Below are positions 24,468 to 37,093 of a stretch of DNA of 64,000 bases, piece after piece. The notes under the pieces were generated by a model. That model saw nothing but the letters and a program-made list of their open reading frames with translations. It had not been told where the DNA came from and did no database searches. The first letter of the stretch is position 1. Each line of letters begins with the position of its first letter. Source of the DNA: Gymnopilus junonius (Eukaryota > Basidiomycota > Agaricomycetes > Agaricales > Galerinaceae); the NCBI GenBank assembly GCA_015501075.1, contig JADNYJ010000166.1, positions 20,410-84,409 on the forward strand, given 5' to 3'. The translations under genes were made by a program, and so were the position numbers.

Positions 24468-26577
24468 TTAATTATTATCTGCAGTGGAAAACCCGACATC
24501 CACCACAGTCCTAAGGCGCTCACCATATTGAATAGTGAGCCAAATTAGACTATCAAAGAAGGTGAGTTCTTCTGGAAGATACAACGGAAAAATTCAAGGA
24601 CGAGTCACTCACCCGAATCCCGCCAACGCAAAGAGCGCGGCCAAGGTGTTCGTGATGACGACACCAAACGTTTCCACCATGGGGAATATACCTGCTATCG
24701 CCAGTGCCATTATAACGGAGCGGAAACCACTGCACGGCGTAGTGAGTCAATAATGAGGGATATAAGCAAGGAGGAGAAAATGGGCGCACTTATTGGCGGC
24801 CATAGCCTCAGCACTCCTGGAATGCATAAGGTCCACAAAGTAGGCAGCAGATGGACTGAGGACGAAATCAACCTAAACAACACGGATGCACGGATGTAAA
24901 TTCCCCCATTATTTAGCACTCGATTGGACCACGGGGACTCACTCCAACCCCATTCATGAACAAGCATACTAAATTCAACACCAGGCCGACTTTACCAGGG
25001 ACATACCCTGTCAGAAGCCCTGACCCAAAGACAGAAAGTGGGATGAGAAACACTCCACCCAGAATGGTTGCTCGTAAGCGGTCCTCTGGGTACCATTCTC
25101 CGCCTCTTTTTTTCCGATAATAAATAACAACTTTGTCTGATAGACGGCCTGCAAGAGGTGAGCCGACTGTTCAAAAGTGAATGGAGGTAAAGGTGAAATT
25201 GTCAAATAAAACAAAGGATAGAAGGGGCGTACCCATGTTGCCAAGCCCGCATGGTAGGAAACAAGCTCCAATAAGCATTTCATTGGTTATTCCGTATTTG
25301 ACGCCCTGATGTATACAATAAGTAATCCGTCAAAAAAAAAAAACAATGAGGTTTGAACACACAATTGTGTAAGCCAAAGGAACGAGCAACACTGCAACGG
25401 CACCTAGTGAGTATCCTGCACAGCGGAGGTTGAAAGTTGTGCAATCATACCGTAATCTGTCAATAAAGTAGCAAAGCCGGCCATAGCCTGACGGTAGTCA
25501 GCAATCTACCAAGAGATGCAGTGAAATGAAAGAACTTACGACAGCCAATAAATTTGGACTCCTAAGAATCCAAAGGGCTTTCAAAGGATTGATAAAGATT
25601 GGCCTCCAAGTCGGAAGAGTTGCCGGGTCGACTTTGTCAACACCTCGTTCACCTGGATGATAGGTTTCTGGAAAAAAGAAAAGAACGATAAAGAAGATTA
25701 AAAACCCTGCACCGCCGAGCCATGCTTGCATGAGACGCCAGGAGAAATAATGGGCAGCAAATCCTGGAAGGAAAACAGGTTCAAAGGGTATTGAGAGCAA
25801 TTTCATGGTTTAGAATGTTACCTCCAGCAAATGGAGCAATCGCGGGTCCTAGTAATATCGCCTATAATTGAAGTTCAAGACACCAACAAGGAAGGCAGAG
25901 GACCTGGAGAAGACTCACGGAGAAGAATATTCCAAGAGCTTGTCCACGTTCCTCAAGCTTGTAAATGTCACCAATAACACCAGACCCAACTGCCAGTCCA
26001 GGCGACGCCCCTAATGCTTGGATGAATCTCCAAACCATCAACTCCGGCACGGTCTGGGAAGCCGCAACGCCAAGAGAGCCTGCGAGGAGAAGCGGTGTTC
26101 CAACGAGGTACACAGGTTTTCTGCCATCTGTTGGAGTACTAGTGTAAATGAACACCGTCTATATGGATTAGATGTGAAAATGACATACAGAATGTAGAAT
26201 AGGAAGCTCCTGATAGAGACCCTATGGAGGAAGCGAATACCGACAAACTCACAGCTAAACTGAAATTTGTCAGTCTATAGCGTCGCAAATGAGTCATAAT
26301 TTCCGAAGTACCTGATGATCGACGCCGTGGAATCTAAATCTTTGGCAATTTGAGGTATCGAAGGTATAAAGGTTCCAGATACGAAAACTTCATTGAGATA
26401 ACAAATCACTTGAGCTGCACCTGGAACACGTTTATGATCAGACTCACGAGGTAAAAGGCCGGTGGCAGATACAATGGCCAAAATCCACCGTTTCTGCGCG
26501 GGTTTGAAGCGTTTGTATAGGTCCTCGTGTTTCGATGGCTGCAGAAGAGGAGTCTCCTCACTGTCGTTGGGAGTCAT
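24468..26577 (-). CDS. MFS transporter, DHA1-like, copy B
   Basis: Starts MTPNDSEETPLLQPS at 26577 and ends DVGFSTADNN at 24468. The spliced frame holds STFYGRKPVYL (motif A variant), ALGASPGLAVGSGVIGD (motif C-like), IYKLEERGQALGIFF, FFFPETYHPGERG, KKRGGEWYPEDRLRA and HSRSAEAMAAN. Splice sites before SLAVSL, YGRK and the last exon match copy A in place and phase. The last exon is missed if translation runs through the donor near 24606. It is the inverted paralogue of the gene at 9075-11190, some 13 kb away. It is intact by eye: 12-helix plasma-membrane drug:H+ antiporter family, substrate unknown. Confidence 0.83.
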
Positions 26578-26883
26578 CCTGGGTATGTTCGCTATAAAAT
26601 ATGGTACGATCCCAAGATAAGAGCCCGTTTAGACCCTGCAAGTAACCGAACTAGTGACAAACCTGGGTGTCAGAACCAGCAAAGCATATGACCACACTGC
26701 CTTTACGCGATTTGGAATTTTTTCGTTGATCATTTTGATGGCAGCGCCCTTGTTTGCGATCACAGCTTGCTTTAGATAAGATTGTGGCAGTGCCGATTAC
26801 CACGGTCCGCGAGTACCGGTCAGGCTCTGCTTGGCTCTATAAGTACGTTCCTCGTTATTCACCAACTCCAAACGAATCCAACG
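26578..26883. other. Divergent promoter between MFS B and C2 gene
   Basis: The minus-strand MFS gene and the plus-strand C2 gene start on either side, so this 306-bp gap must hold both promoters. No clear TATA assigned. Confidence 0.5.
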
Positions 26884-28486
26884 ATGCCTGGCGGTATACG
26901 AAACCCTCTAAGCATGTCACACATGCTTGAAAAAGTTGTGGACAGGATGCAGCATGCCAAAGAGTCAGCACATGCCCGGAAAGAGTCGTTGGAGAAGAAG
27001 ATGGGAGAACTCGGGCTGTCAATGACATATGTCGATCTACAAATCCAGGTGGGCCGTTCAAATTGGTCGCGAAGGGACTTTTGGTTTAGCTAATTTGAAA
27101 TTTTCTGTAGTTTATAGGCGCTTCGGGTTTACCCAAGATGGACGTTGTCGGCACGGCCGATCCATATTTCGTTGCCAAGCTGGATGATAAGATATCCTTT
27201 GTGTGAGGGCTGACTGTGGTTCCTTACATCACGACGGTTTGACCATGGTTTTCCAGTTCAACAGTGAAAATGGGGACCCTTTCACCTGTTTGGAACGAGG
27301 CATGGAAGGTGAAGAATGTTCCGACTACGGCTGATCTCGTCATCAAGGTCATGGACAAGGATGAGGGAATGGTAACAGACGATTTCATTGGAACCGTTAA
27401 GTCAACTGTGGCTCCTGGTACCAAAGAAAGTGAAATCCAAGGACCTTTGTATAAGGGTACCAGAGGCACGTTCTGGCTGAAGGTCAGTTCTTCGCCGGTC
27501 AGATATCTGTCTAAGCTGACTGTCTCATCCACCCTGCATAACATCCTCAGATCGATAGTGCACCAGCAGTGGACGAAGACCCAACCGAATTTCCTTACCT
27601 ATTCGATGGGCCCATCCGCTACTCGCGGCACTTCTCGCCCACAGTTGGTGCTCTGACGAATCTGAACGATGCGAGGCTGTACTCTACATGGAAGATGTAT
27701 CTCCGTGGTATCCCATTATTCTTCGGCGATACATATCAACATTGGAATCGGAAGTACCCTGCAGCCCAGAAGATTTTCCAAGGTCCAGCTAGCATCGCCG
27801 TACGCAGCGGTATCCAAGCCGGCCATAGAATGCTATATGCCAGAACAGCTACCAACGGTTTCGGGATCCTCGAAGACAAGGCATCCACCCTCCAACTTTT
27901 ACACGGGGGATCATCCTCGTCTGTCAACACGCCGAATGCTCCTGGATCAGAGTTTGCCCATCGCGTCAAGCCGGCCGTGTATACGTATATCATCTCCTCT
28001 GATGACGACTCCTTCCGCTTCTCGGAGACAGGAGCAGCATTCTTCGTCGACTTTGCAAGTAAACACGCGCTTCATTCAAATTGTGCTGAGACGGTTCGGT
28101 ACAGCGGCGAGTTCCATCCACGACCTAAAGGTGGATGGGAGACCTTCTCCGATACTACAACTGATGATGAGGCCGACTGGGAACTAGTGATCGACAACAA
28201 CTCGGGGACATACGCGCCAGATAAAGCCATGCTCCCAGCTCTGAAAGGGTTATTGGAGTACAATTTTCCCGGGTTTGGGATCTTTGCATTGGATCGCGAA
28301 GACGAGGAACTAACAAAGAGCCGAGAAGCGTGCAGGGAGTATGGCGTCAAACATAGGGGTATTAAACCAAATCACCTTCAGCCCCACGCGAAGGAGGGTG
28401 AGCAAACGCTCAGTAAAATGGTGGAGGGAAGCGTCCACGGTACGCTGCCTGGTCTGGCCATGACAGAGCAAGTTCGTTATGATTAA
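26884..28486 (+). CDS. C2-domain protein
   Basis: Four exons (26884-27048, 27111-27202, 27257-27482, 27551-28486) join in phase to 472 residues. After a charged helical N-terminus the C2 fold begins with GASGLPKMDVVGTADPYFVA. It continues with MGTLSPVWNEAWKV and VMDKDEGMVTDDFIG. The acidic residues of both calcium loops (D in the first, D-D-D in the second) are present, so calcium-dependent lipid binding is likely. The C-terminal 300 residues are a fungal domain I cannot name; it includes SDDDSFRFSETGAAFFVDFASKH. The ATG at 26884 is chosen because upstream sequence is not domain-like. No membrane segment is seen. Confidence 0.85.
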
Positions 28487-28770
28487 TTTTATGATGTGGG
28501 TTGATCTTTAGGTTTATGGAGATTGGTAAGGTCGTTGTGTGTGGCTCGATGTCGTTGTTGTGGGTGATACCACGGATCTGATTATTACTCGATTGGACTT
28601 GATTGTATATAACATAATTTTGTCATTCACTGGCATGCAACGAGACGTAACGCAAAGCAAGGGGCGTTGGTTCATTGCTGTTGTAATCCATTATAATTTT
28701 AAATTTTATTTGGACTTCATGATAGCCATCTGCGATCCCATTCGATGGACGATGCCGGAGGACCTGCCAA
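28487..28770. other. 3' flank of C2 gene
   Basis: No gene seen. Its right edge is the insertion site of a mariner-type MITE. Confidence 0.5.
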
Positions 28771-28772
28771 TA

Positions 28773-29482
28773 CTATGATTCGTCGGGAGTTTGAAACGAT
28801 GGGGAGTTTGAAACGACCCCGCTCCTGCCTCTCTACCTCACTCCTTTGCTCTAGAAAAAATCACGTAAATACTAGACCTTCTGGCTTTTAAGATGGTGTA
28901 GAAATTTTCTCAGAGAATGCTCTGGATGAGAAAGATATCGGACAGATGAGAAGTTCGTTACATCAAAGCAGTCAATGTAATGAGATCATTAGTTAGATCT
29001 AGCCAGATCCTAAGGAGCGGTCATGCCAAAATTTTACAGGCAGTTTCAGTACCTTTAGGCGAGTATCCATGCCAAATTTCATGTCAATTCTCGCAGTATT
29101 GCATTCAGAAAACCTGGAGGACCATTCAGAGTCCAATCCAGAGTGACAGACGTGATGAACATTCAAGCTCCGCTTAGACCTTCTATTTACTGTGGGCAGC
29201 ACTGATGCTACTGCCAGCATGCCGTCTATTCGGCTTGTCAGCAAAACTTCAAATGAACCGTGACTGCTATGTGACTCTCGTTTCAATCTCCCCATCCTTT
29301 CACTTTTGAGACGCGGAAATGCTCCTGTTGCTTGCACTTTCAACTTTTCGTTAAAAAAACTTTACAAATCTAAAGAGAATGTAAAGTTGTACATGTCTGT
29401 AAAATTTTAGCACTCCAGAGCATGTGTAAAATTTGATATCGATTTTTCTATGTTTCCGTTTCAAACTCCCGACGAATCATAG
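28773..29482. mobile_element. Mariner-type MITE with TA duplication
   Basis: The 710-bp element has perfect 26-bp inverted ends that begin CTATGATTCGTCGGGAGTTT, at 28773-28798 and 29457-29482. TA flanks both sides (28771-28772 and 29483-29484), the Tc1/mariner hallmark. A GGGAGTTTGAAACGA unit is repeated directly just inside the left end. No transposase frame exists. It depends on a transposase elsewhere. Confidence 0.92.
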
Positions 29483-29484
29483 TA

Positions 29485-30155
29485 TCGGGATACGCGACTC
29501 GAAATTTTTTTCGGCAATCAAACCCTTTTCTTGTCCCTTTAATTCCATCGCCCAATGACCATCCACATTCAGCCATGCACGATTCTGCAACACACTCTTT
29601 TTCTTGCTCTGAGACTACTTTTAGGCGTCGCCAATCGTCGAAGAACATACTAAACTTCCCTCGGGCTGGCAGCAAAAAAAACAGGGATCGCAACGGCCTT
29701 TCTATTATAATTTACCGTTTACTCAATCCTTCTTTTTTACATAACATAACATCAGGATTCGTGACACTAATTAGCCGCTTCATATCCCAATTACCACTTA
29801 AGGCACGCCCTAGCTTGAAGGGTCGGGATACATAAAAGCTGGGCCAAATTATGACGAGGGCCTGTTGTCACCACACTCCCTCAACGCTCTTCTACTGCGT
29901 TCTCCCACCACAGGTGCGTATAGAAGGCTCTCCTTCGAAAGTTCGTGTTGTCTCACCGCATTCAACTTGCTCTTGTACATAGCCCAACCATGGGCCTTAC
30001 TTCCTGCTGTCAAGATCACGTAACGGATGTTCATTGTACTGCATTGTCTCGCTCTGTGGTGTGCACATTGACTGACCAGCCAAACCCTTACAGACAGTGA
30101 AGTTCTTGCCGCAGGATTTTCGTGCTCTTGTTCGCCTGAAACAACACATCTACCC
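29485..30155. other. Upstream region of F-box gene
   Basis: No independent gene. A first exon of the F-box gene may lie near 29990, but no join fits the downstream frame. Confidence 0.35.
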
Positions 30156-31250
30156 GTGCAAAACCCACCTTCCATTACCAACGTCAACCAGCTGCCTATT
30201 GAAATGCTCCGAGAAATATTCATGAAAACTATCGAAGTCGACCCATCTTCGTCGGTGTGTGTTACAAATGGCCCTGGCTCAGATGGCACCCTATCCGCCT
30301 CGCCTCCTTATGCTGTCGTGCTGAGCCAAGTATGCACATTGTGGCGACAAGTGGCATTATCCACTTCCACGCTATGGACCACCATCCGCGTCGTGCCTAG
30401 CTCCAAACACCTTGTATCCCAACTACACTGGACGAAACTTTTCCTGGCGCACGCCAACTCCCATCCTCTCAATCTCGTACTCAAAGACTGCAAGTCGCGT
30501 TCTGGGTCCGCCACTTCCTCCGGATGTCAAGAGATATGCGCCACGCGCTCGATCCTCGCGCTCTTCATCTCCAAAGCCCAGTATTGGCGCACCATCGACT
30601 TTCATATCTCGCTCGAAGCTTTGGATCTGCTGCTCGCCATGACGGCCTCTCCTAAGCGGTATAACTGTGCACAGCTGCGCTCGGCTTCGCTCCTCGTGTC
30701 CAAATCGACGTGCGGCAAGCTTCCTGCGGACCATTTGTCGAGTCCGGTTGGGTTTATCAATGGGACGTGGGCTATGGCGTTCCTCGCTACTACTTGGAAG
30801 TTCCTCCTCGCTTCGCCTGGTATGAGTGAAATAACCTGGTGGCCAGGCTTTCATCGTATTTTTCTTGTTCCGCCAGTGGATATGTTCGACCAGCTCGAGC
30901 GGTTGAACGTTCATTATGACATTAGTGCCGAGGAACTGCTCCGCATTTTGGCTTACTTTCCACAGATTAAAAAGGTCGTGGTGACCAACTTCCGACTTCC
31001 GTCCATTACAATAAAGGCAGACTCTGCACGCTCTCCTCGCCTCCTTCTTGATTCCTTAGAAGTTCTTTATTTGAAGTCCTCAGTGAAAGTGACACCTTTA
31101 TTCGACGGTCTAATTGCTCCATCATTACGCTTACTCGAGCTACATTGTCTCGACTCCATGAAGTCATGTAGCGAAGATGGCCTTGCTCTTAAACGATTCC
31201 TTCGAGATTCGCAATGTCGTCTGCAAAAGCTGGTATTAGACAATTGTTAG
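30156..31250 (+). CDS. F-box protein, 5' end unresolved
   Basis: The open frame shows an F-box at its start, VNQLPIEMLREIFMKTI with a spacer and then SQVCTLWRQVALSTSTLWTTI. Leucine-rich-like segments follow (LERLNVHYDISAEELLRIL, SLRLLELHCLDSM). It is about 360 residues, short for this Agaricomycete type, and stops at LVLDNC. No ATG stands in frame upstream before a stop at 30069-30071, so a first exon or the true start is missing from the model. F-box proteins recruit targets to SCF ubiquitin ligases via Skp1. It could be a truncated member of a large family. Confidence 0.7.
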   Translation: MQNPPSITNVNQLPIEMLREIFMKTIEVDPSSSVCVTNGPGSDGTLSASPPYAVVLSQVCTLWRQVALSTSTLWTTIRVVPSSKHLVSQLHWTKLFLAHANSHPLNLVLKDCKSRSGSATSSGCQEICATRSILALFISKAQYWRTIDFHISLEALDLLLAMTASPKRYNCAQLRSASLLVSKSTCGKLPADHLSSPVGFINGTWAMAFLATTWKFLLASPGMSEITWWPGFHRIFLVPPVDMFDQLERLNVHYDISAEELLRILAYFPQIKKVVVTNFRLPSITIKADSARSPRLLLDSLEVLYLKSSVKVTPLFDGLIAPSLRLLELHCLDSMKSCSEDGLALKRFLRDSQCRLQKLVLDNC

Positions 31251-33511
31251 AGGAAACAGGGTTATCATTTCTTTCGTCTGATGGGGTTGAATGGAGAAAC
31301 GCTTTCGATACAGCGTTTATGTTAGACTGTCGTTTTCTGTCTCATGTAGCAGTACGAAAAATGTTTTTTTGAAAACCCAAACATTGGCCCAGTCTCAATA
31401 AGACCTTAAGATTCGGGCTCAATCTATCCCATCCTGTTTCCTATGCACACATACCAGTATGCTCGTCCTCCACGATCTCGCAGTGTTAAGACAGACATGC
31501 GACTTACAGCTTATCGTGCGGTTTGGATCGATACGGCATGATTGGGTCTGAGTAAGACTCAAATGCTGAACACGACTTTACTCAGTGTGGATTGGTCGTC
31601 AACGCGTCAAATTTTGTGGGTCTGTCTCTGTTTTCTTACATCTGCTTCTTCATGCTGACCTGCTTTTGGTTCTAATAATATAAGACTTTCTAGGAGCTCG
31701 AATGATCGTCCAGAACTTTAGCAACTTGCCTTAAGCTCCAACCACGCCGCAGCCAAGTTCTTCAAAGGATTCGGCTACCGAAATAGGTCTTGGCTCTGCC
31801 TCTGATGTAGATGGAGCTGCTGCTGCTATTGCATGGTCATCCTCTCAGCTCGAGCCACTTCATCTGTCACCCCAGTGCCGGTACTACGGAATTCCCCCGT
31901 CAAACGAGCCTTTCAAGTTTTAATTGCAGTTTCGGGTTCGGTTTGGCTGTCATTAAGCCCACCGCCCACGCCCTCTCCGCGTTCGTGATCAATATCTTGA
32001 AGAGAGTTAGGGCGACAATACCGAATTCCAGCAAGGGCTGCCTCTTCACTTTTGGTTTGGGCGCATCTCCCTCTTCATTACCTCCTTTACCCACTGGGGT
32101 CCATTATTTTGGACCTATTCAGTCCCATCCATCATTCTCGACATTTCACGACATCTCATGCTTCCATTACAACCACGTTTGTCATCGTTAAGTGCCCATT
32201 CTTACAGTTTCATCTTCAACTCCAACTGCCTCCTCCATCCTCTCACTCCCAACTGGAACTCGATTTCATTCAACGTCTTTGATGTATTCAACAACTGGGC
32301 GGGCTCTTACATGAGCAGCAAGGACATACTACTTCGGAGCCATTTCTATGGTGCCCAGCACGTCTTTGACGGCTTACACAGTGCATATCTTGGATCCTTC
32401 TTCCTCTTCGGTCGACATAGTGAATGCAGTATAAAACGGGCCACGCGTCGCGTCGCGTCTCGTCTCACGGCAGGTTGACCTCTCACGGCAGGAACTTTGT
32501 CCAACCATGTTTTTTGGGGGATTCCTTCCACTCCTGGTTGTATAGAGCCTTCTGCGCCTGTGACGGGACGAGCAGGGACGATGAACGGCGCGCATTGAAC
32601 ATTCAGCACGAATAACTTTAAGCACTGGAGGGACGTGATATCGTGACACGTGACAATGCTGACGTGACTGTGACTATCGTCTTTGCCTTCAGTCAACGGG
32701 TAGAAATGCTCGACTTAGCCATCGTCCTTTTCCGACATGCGGCCAGGAATACTTATGCCACCAGCATGAGCCGTAACCATCGCCGCTTTTCTCTGCATCT
32801 CTCCATTTTTCAGGTGTACCCCTCACGTTCCTCCTTGTTATCGACTTGAAGGAGAACATGCATATTTGACGAAGTGATAAAGCTGCCCGACTTCAAGTAG
32901 GTCATCTGATTGTCGCAAATCGATCATAACGAGTTTACCTTTTCTATTCAGCACTTTCTAGTCCTTAATTTTGATTCGAATATATGCTGTTATCTGTGGT
33001 CGGGAAGCTTTGTAGGCACCTAGGGCGCCACTTCTTCATTCAATCAATTCTCGTCTTCTGAAGGATGTACCACTACGTGCCAGATGAAGCAGCTGAGTGA
33101 TAGGACTGCCGTTTGTCAAGTGAGTTATCTCTCTTCAATCAACAGCTCTTTTGACTTACGTCTTCTCTCATAGCCCAAGTCATCCACCTGCGAGCGCAGG
33201 AACGCGGAATTGAAGCGTTCAAGAATGCCAGAAGATGTTTGAGGATGCTTGAGATGAAAAGGCTGAGTGATAGGGAGATATTCAGTCAGTTGTATTTCAT
33301 CTGTCAAAAGCCCGTTTAACTTACTTCCCAGATCTTACTCGACCTCAAACTCTATTGGTCTTACAGGCGCCACGTCTGGGCAATGGATGAAAATACCTAT
33401 TAAGAGACTATATCGGACACATTCCAAGTTTGATTGACACAGATATACAGTTACAGCTCAACAAAACTACAAATTACAAGTACAAAATGATGAGCCATAA
33501 GACGACGATGA
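31251..33511. other. Intergenic, no gene supported
   Basis: Over 2 kb with fragments that read plausibly for short stretches (for example near 31740-31890 and 32260-32400) but no consistent gene or domain on either strand. A short tandem CGCGT-rich stretch lies near 32442-32460. Confidence 0.35.
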
Positions 33512-35131
33512 TCAGAGGCGTTGACCAAGAACAGCAAGAAGAGTCGGGTAAACTTGCTGGGGAGCGGGGGTGAGGGTGATCGAGCCCGTGGCATTGTCCC
33601 AGTTGACATGCTCGAAGTTCGTCTTGACCTGCTCGGAGGAGCCGCCACCACCGCTTCCAGCTACGTGGAACCCAAAGATAGTCAAGCTCCCCCCAGATGA
33701 CTTGGCGCTTTCGTACAATTTCTTCGCCTCCTCCCTCAATTTGCTGCCGAACGTCACCGTCAAAGCGACATCATATCCAAACAAAATACTGGAGACTCTG
33801 GCGAGATCGGAAGTGAGGACTTTTGGCGCGTCGGGAAGAAGGTCGGGGAAAGAAGTTTTAATCCCTTTAACGTCCCTGGAAATTACGTGTCAGAATCGCT
33901 TCAACTAAATAACCTGGTGGAATCTCTTACCATTCGCCAGCCTCGATTTGCACGAGCTGGAACCCGATCGCCTTGAGTTCAAGCGAAATCTCAGTTTCCT
34001 TGCCCGCCGTATCCAATTTGTACGATTTCTCCTCGGACGAGGTTTTGACAGTCACGTGGAAGAATGGGAAAATACCGATACTCCCTCTGCCCTCGACCTT
34101 CTTGTAGCCGAAATCCTCCCATTTCGAGGTAAAGCCAGAGCTCACGTCGATTTTCAAAGACTCGGTGCGCTCTGGTCTCGCCTGTCCACCTCTACGGATC
34201 CATTCCTTCAGCGTGATGAGGTATCCTTGAACGCTGTAAGCCGGAACGCGGAATGTTTCAAGCTTGCCAGCGTCAACCTTCTCTCCGCCATTAGCTCTAT
34301 CCAAAGCTTTGTTCAGCAAATCGATGTCTCCAGAGACGGCGATCTGGTTAAGCCTAACATTTCATCAGATAAAAATAAAGCTCCCCCGTGTCATCAAAAA
34401 CTCACCCCGAGCGGACAGTAGTCCTTTCCTGAGCGTCTCGGATCTTGTTCCTAATCGCCAAAAGAGCACTAGCCTGGGGCCCGTCAAAGAGTTGTGCTGC
34501 CGAATCCAATTCGGTGTACGCTGCGTTTCGCCTCTCCTTGGCACTAGTGAAAGCTGGCGCGTTTTCGCTCGCCCAATCGTTGAAGGAGACTCCGGGAAAA
34601 CGATCTTTGACCTTCTCGTATCTCGTCCATGCTTTGTCCTCCTCTTCTTCGAACTTCTTTTCCGTAATGTCCACCGCGTCTCTGGCCTTCACCATCCGGG
34701 TAACCACCGCAGGAGAACGGTTGTTTTTCTAAAGGGCGGTACTAAGTTGGCTTCACAGACAGTGGGATTCAATTATATCTCACCGTGTCAATATAATCAG
34801 CGTATCTGAAAAAAAAAACAGGTGAGTGAGCGATAGATGTGATGGAACTGAAAACAATGAAAACTCACGATCGCAAACTCTGGATGTAGCTTGCCTTTCC
34901 CCCACCAATGTAGGAAGGATCGTCCGCGCTGAGAAGATTGTCGGCAGCCTTGTAGACCATGTAATTGGTGACGGGTTCAGGAATGAGATCGCCACCCGCT
35001 ATGCCACGCTGGACTAGCGGGCTCAGGAAGACGACCTGAGTGTTCTTGTTGATCCCGCCTGGGATAAATTTCTTGGTGACAGCGGATGCATAGGCGCGTG
35101 CAAAGATAGCGTCGGTTTCTTCGATAGACAT
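33512..35131 (-). CDS. Cluster family gene 1 (464 aa, core domain only)
   Basis: Five exons (35131-34869, 34805-34784, 34728-34406, 34353-33931, 33875-33512), phases 2, 0, 2, 2, give 464 residues. It starts MSIEETDAIFARAYASAV, close to gene 3 at 43691. The second exon is only 22 nt. Residues about 95-200 are charged and helical, likely a coiled coil. Then a beta-type region with YSVQGYLITLKEWIRRGG and GRGSIGIFPFF follows. The end has GYDVALTVTFG, GGSLTIFGFHV and LLAVLGQRL. There is no signal peptide or membrane helix. The family has no function I know. Only the core module is present; the C-terminal module of gene 3 is absent. A TATA box lies 90 nt upstream. Confidence 0.85.
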
Positions 35132-35220
35132 TGCGATGATGAGAGTCGATTGGATCGATTGCAGGTGTGGGGCGATGAGTACAACAGAAATTGCACGTCG
35201 ACTACGATTGGAACACAAGC

Positions 35221-35228
35221 CTTTTATA
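35221..35228 (-). promoter_or_regulatory. TATA box of cluster gene 1
   Basis: TATAAAAG on the minus strand, 90 nt upstream of the ATG at 35131. Confidence 0.6.
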
Positions 35229-37049
35229 CTTGCAGCTCGGACGGGATACTTCCCGATAATGTTACAGTGAAACCATGATTATTCCCCTTCCCGATTTTTT
35301 TTCTTCCCCACATGATCGTCACAAGCCATATCTATTACCAGACGTCTCGTGTCCTTCGACAACTGACGTATGCAGGGCACGTTCGCAAGAATTGGGGTTG
35401 TAAAACTGGAGACGTGAAAGGAGTTGGGTCCTCGAAACAGCAATCCTTCTGTTGCAATAGGGTGCATGGATGGAATGGAAGCAATGAGATGTCTTTTCTT
35501 GACGTTCTGGTGTGGGCGGATGCGAATTGGACCCTGGAACGCGTTCTAGACTCAAGAACAGTCATTCATTGTTACTTCAAGAACAAATTACAATGGAGAA
35601 ATGTCGCAATCGAACTCCATCCAGCTGCGTCAACAACGAGGTAAAGTCGCAGCTTTGAGAAATGGAGAACAGTAGAATAAACCTGTCAGACCGACATTAA
35701 ATAGTTCCGAATCGATATATGGGGATTCTTATGGACGCGTCGACAAAAATATCCACTAATGATCCAGGCTAAGATCTTCAAGAGTAGAGTAAGTAGGAAT
35801 AGTCCAAACTTCTGTGCGCGCGATAATCACTATCACTGCCATCACAAGCACGCAAATGACGAAGCCCGCCTTGGGGCGAGGCAGAGCTTACTTACGGCGG
35901 TTTCTCATGAGAAATATCGAGCAATAGATCCCTTTCCATCACGCTCCGCCGTCCTTGTCCTTTCCTTTATGCTCAATGAAAGGATATACATTATTTCGCT
36001 TATTTGACATCAAGAGTATGATTCTTCATGCGATTAATAAAATGAATCGAATCTGCCACTCAGCCTTAACGAAGAACATGACGCAAACCGACTGTTCGTG
36101 TCATCTGAAAGTTCACGAGACAAGATAGCTCGAAAACCCGTCAGCCGCCTCGCATTGAGCATTTGGAGAATAATTTAATTTCAATTCTTCCCCTGATGCT
36201 ACATACCGAAGGGTTCTGGCAGCGATAATGATTGGAAGAAGAAAGGAGTAGGAGATCACAGGACGCGCCACTGTCGAGGGACGTGATAATGCCAGGTTCG
36301 TTTAGAAACGCCCCAATTCATACGCCCTGATGCTACATTTGCAACGAGCCGAACAGAAGTCTGATAATGGCTTTCAAGTTGAGAAATGTTCTATATCGGC
36401 GGCGAAAGCGCACCGAACTTGCATGGGAATGTAATAGGCTTGCAAGGTGCGCAAGGTGACAGAAATAATGATCTACTCCAATCGCATTGCTGAGATTTAA
36501 ACGAAAGCTGCATGCATTTATCGGTGGACATTAGCTGCCGAAGTTCAGAAAGGACAAGTACATTCTCCAAGAACGCACAGCAACAAAAGGCATCCATATG
36601 CATGTAGCATTCGTATCGTATCCCAATCTCCACTAGATCGTCAGAAAAGTAGACATTGAAATAGCAACCCTATTCCGACATGCGAGGCGTCAGTGAGATG
36701 GATTACATAGTACGGGAGTTGGGTCACCTCCCAAGAAACATGGTAATAAACTTGTCTAGATGCGGCAGAATGGTCAGAATAATGTGGTAAAGTAAATAAA
36801 TTGGACTTATTTACGTGTAAAAACGCCATATTCCTCGATAGACGCGGGCAATCGCCGAGATTGTCGGCTGCCCGGATCTTTTCGCAGTAAGTTGAGCCGA
36901 GTCGGTTTTCACCGGGAAATTTCGAGTCTCGAATGACCTCAGCTGCCCCCTTCTTCGTCCAATCGACGTCAAAGGACGAAGGTTCAAACGTTCATATGTC
37001 AAACATCTCCATGGTCGACTTCCAGATTCGGATTAATATGGTCGACATG
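35229..37049. other. Divergent region between cluster genes 1 and 2
   Basis: No gene recognised. About 35490-35580 is related, in inverse orientation, to 39080-39170: on the plus strand it reads WADANWTLERVLDS, and the other reads LVDVNWNLERILNH on the minus strand. This suggests an old inverted duplication within the cluster. Confidence 0.45.
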
Positions 37050-37057
37050 TATAAAGG
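37050..37057 (+). promoter_or_regulatory. TATA box of cluster gene 2
   Basis: TATAAAGG, 37 nt before the ATG at 37094. This implies a short leader. Confidence 0.65.
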
Positions 37058-37093
37058 CCCTCCACGAAAAAAGGTGCTATTGATCAGGATATC

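Noticed and set aside
33125..33307. Possible fragment of the cluster family
   Set aside because: Only a short stretch around GGAATT resembles gene 1; too little to claim.
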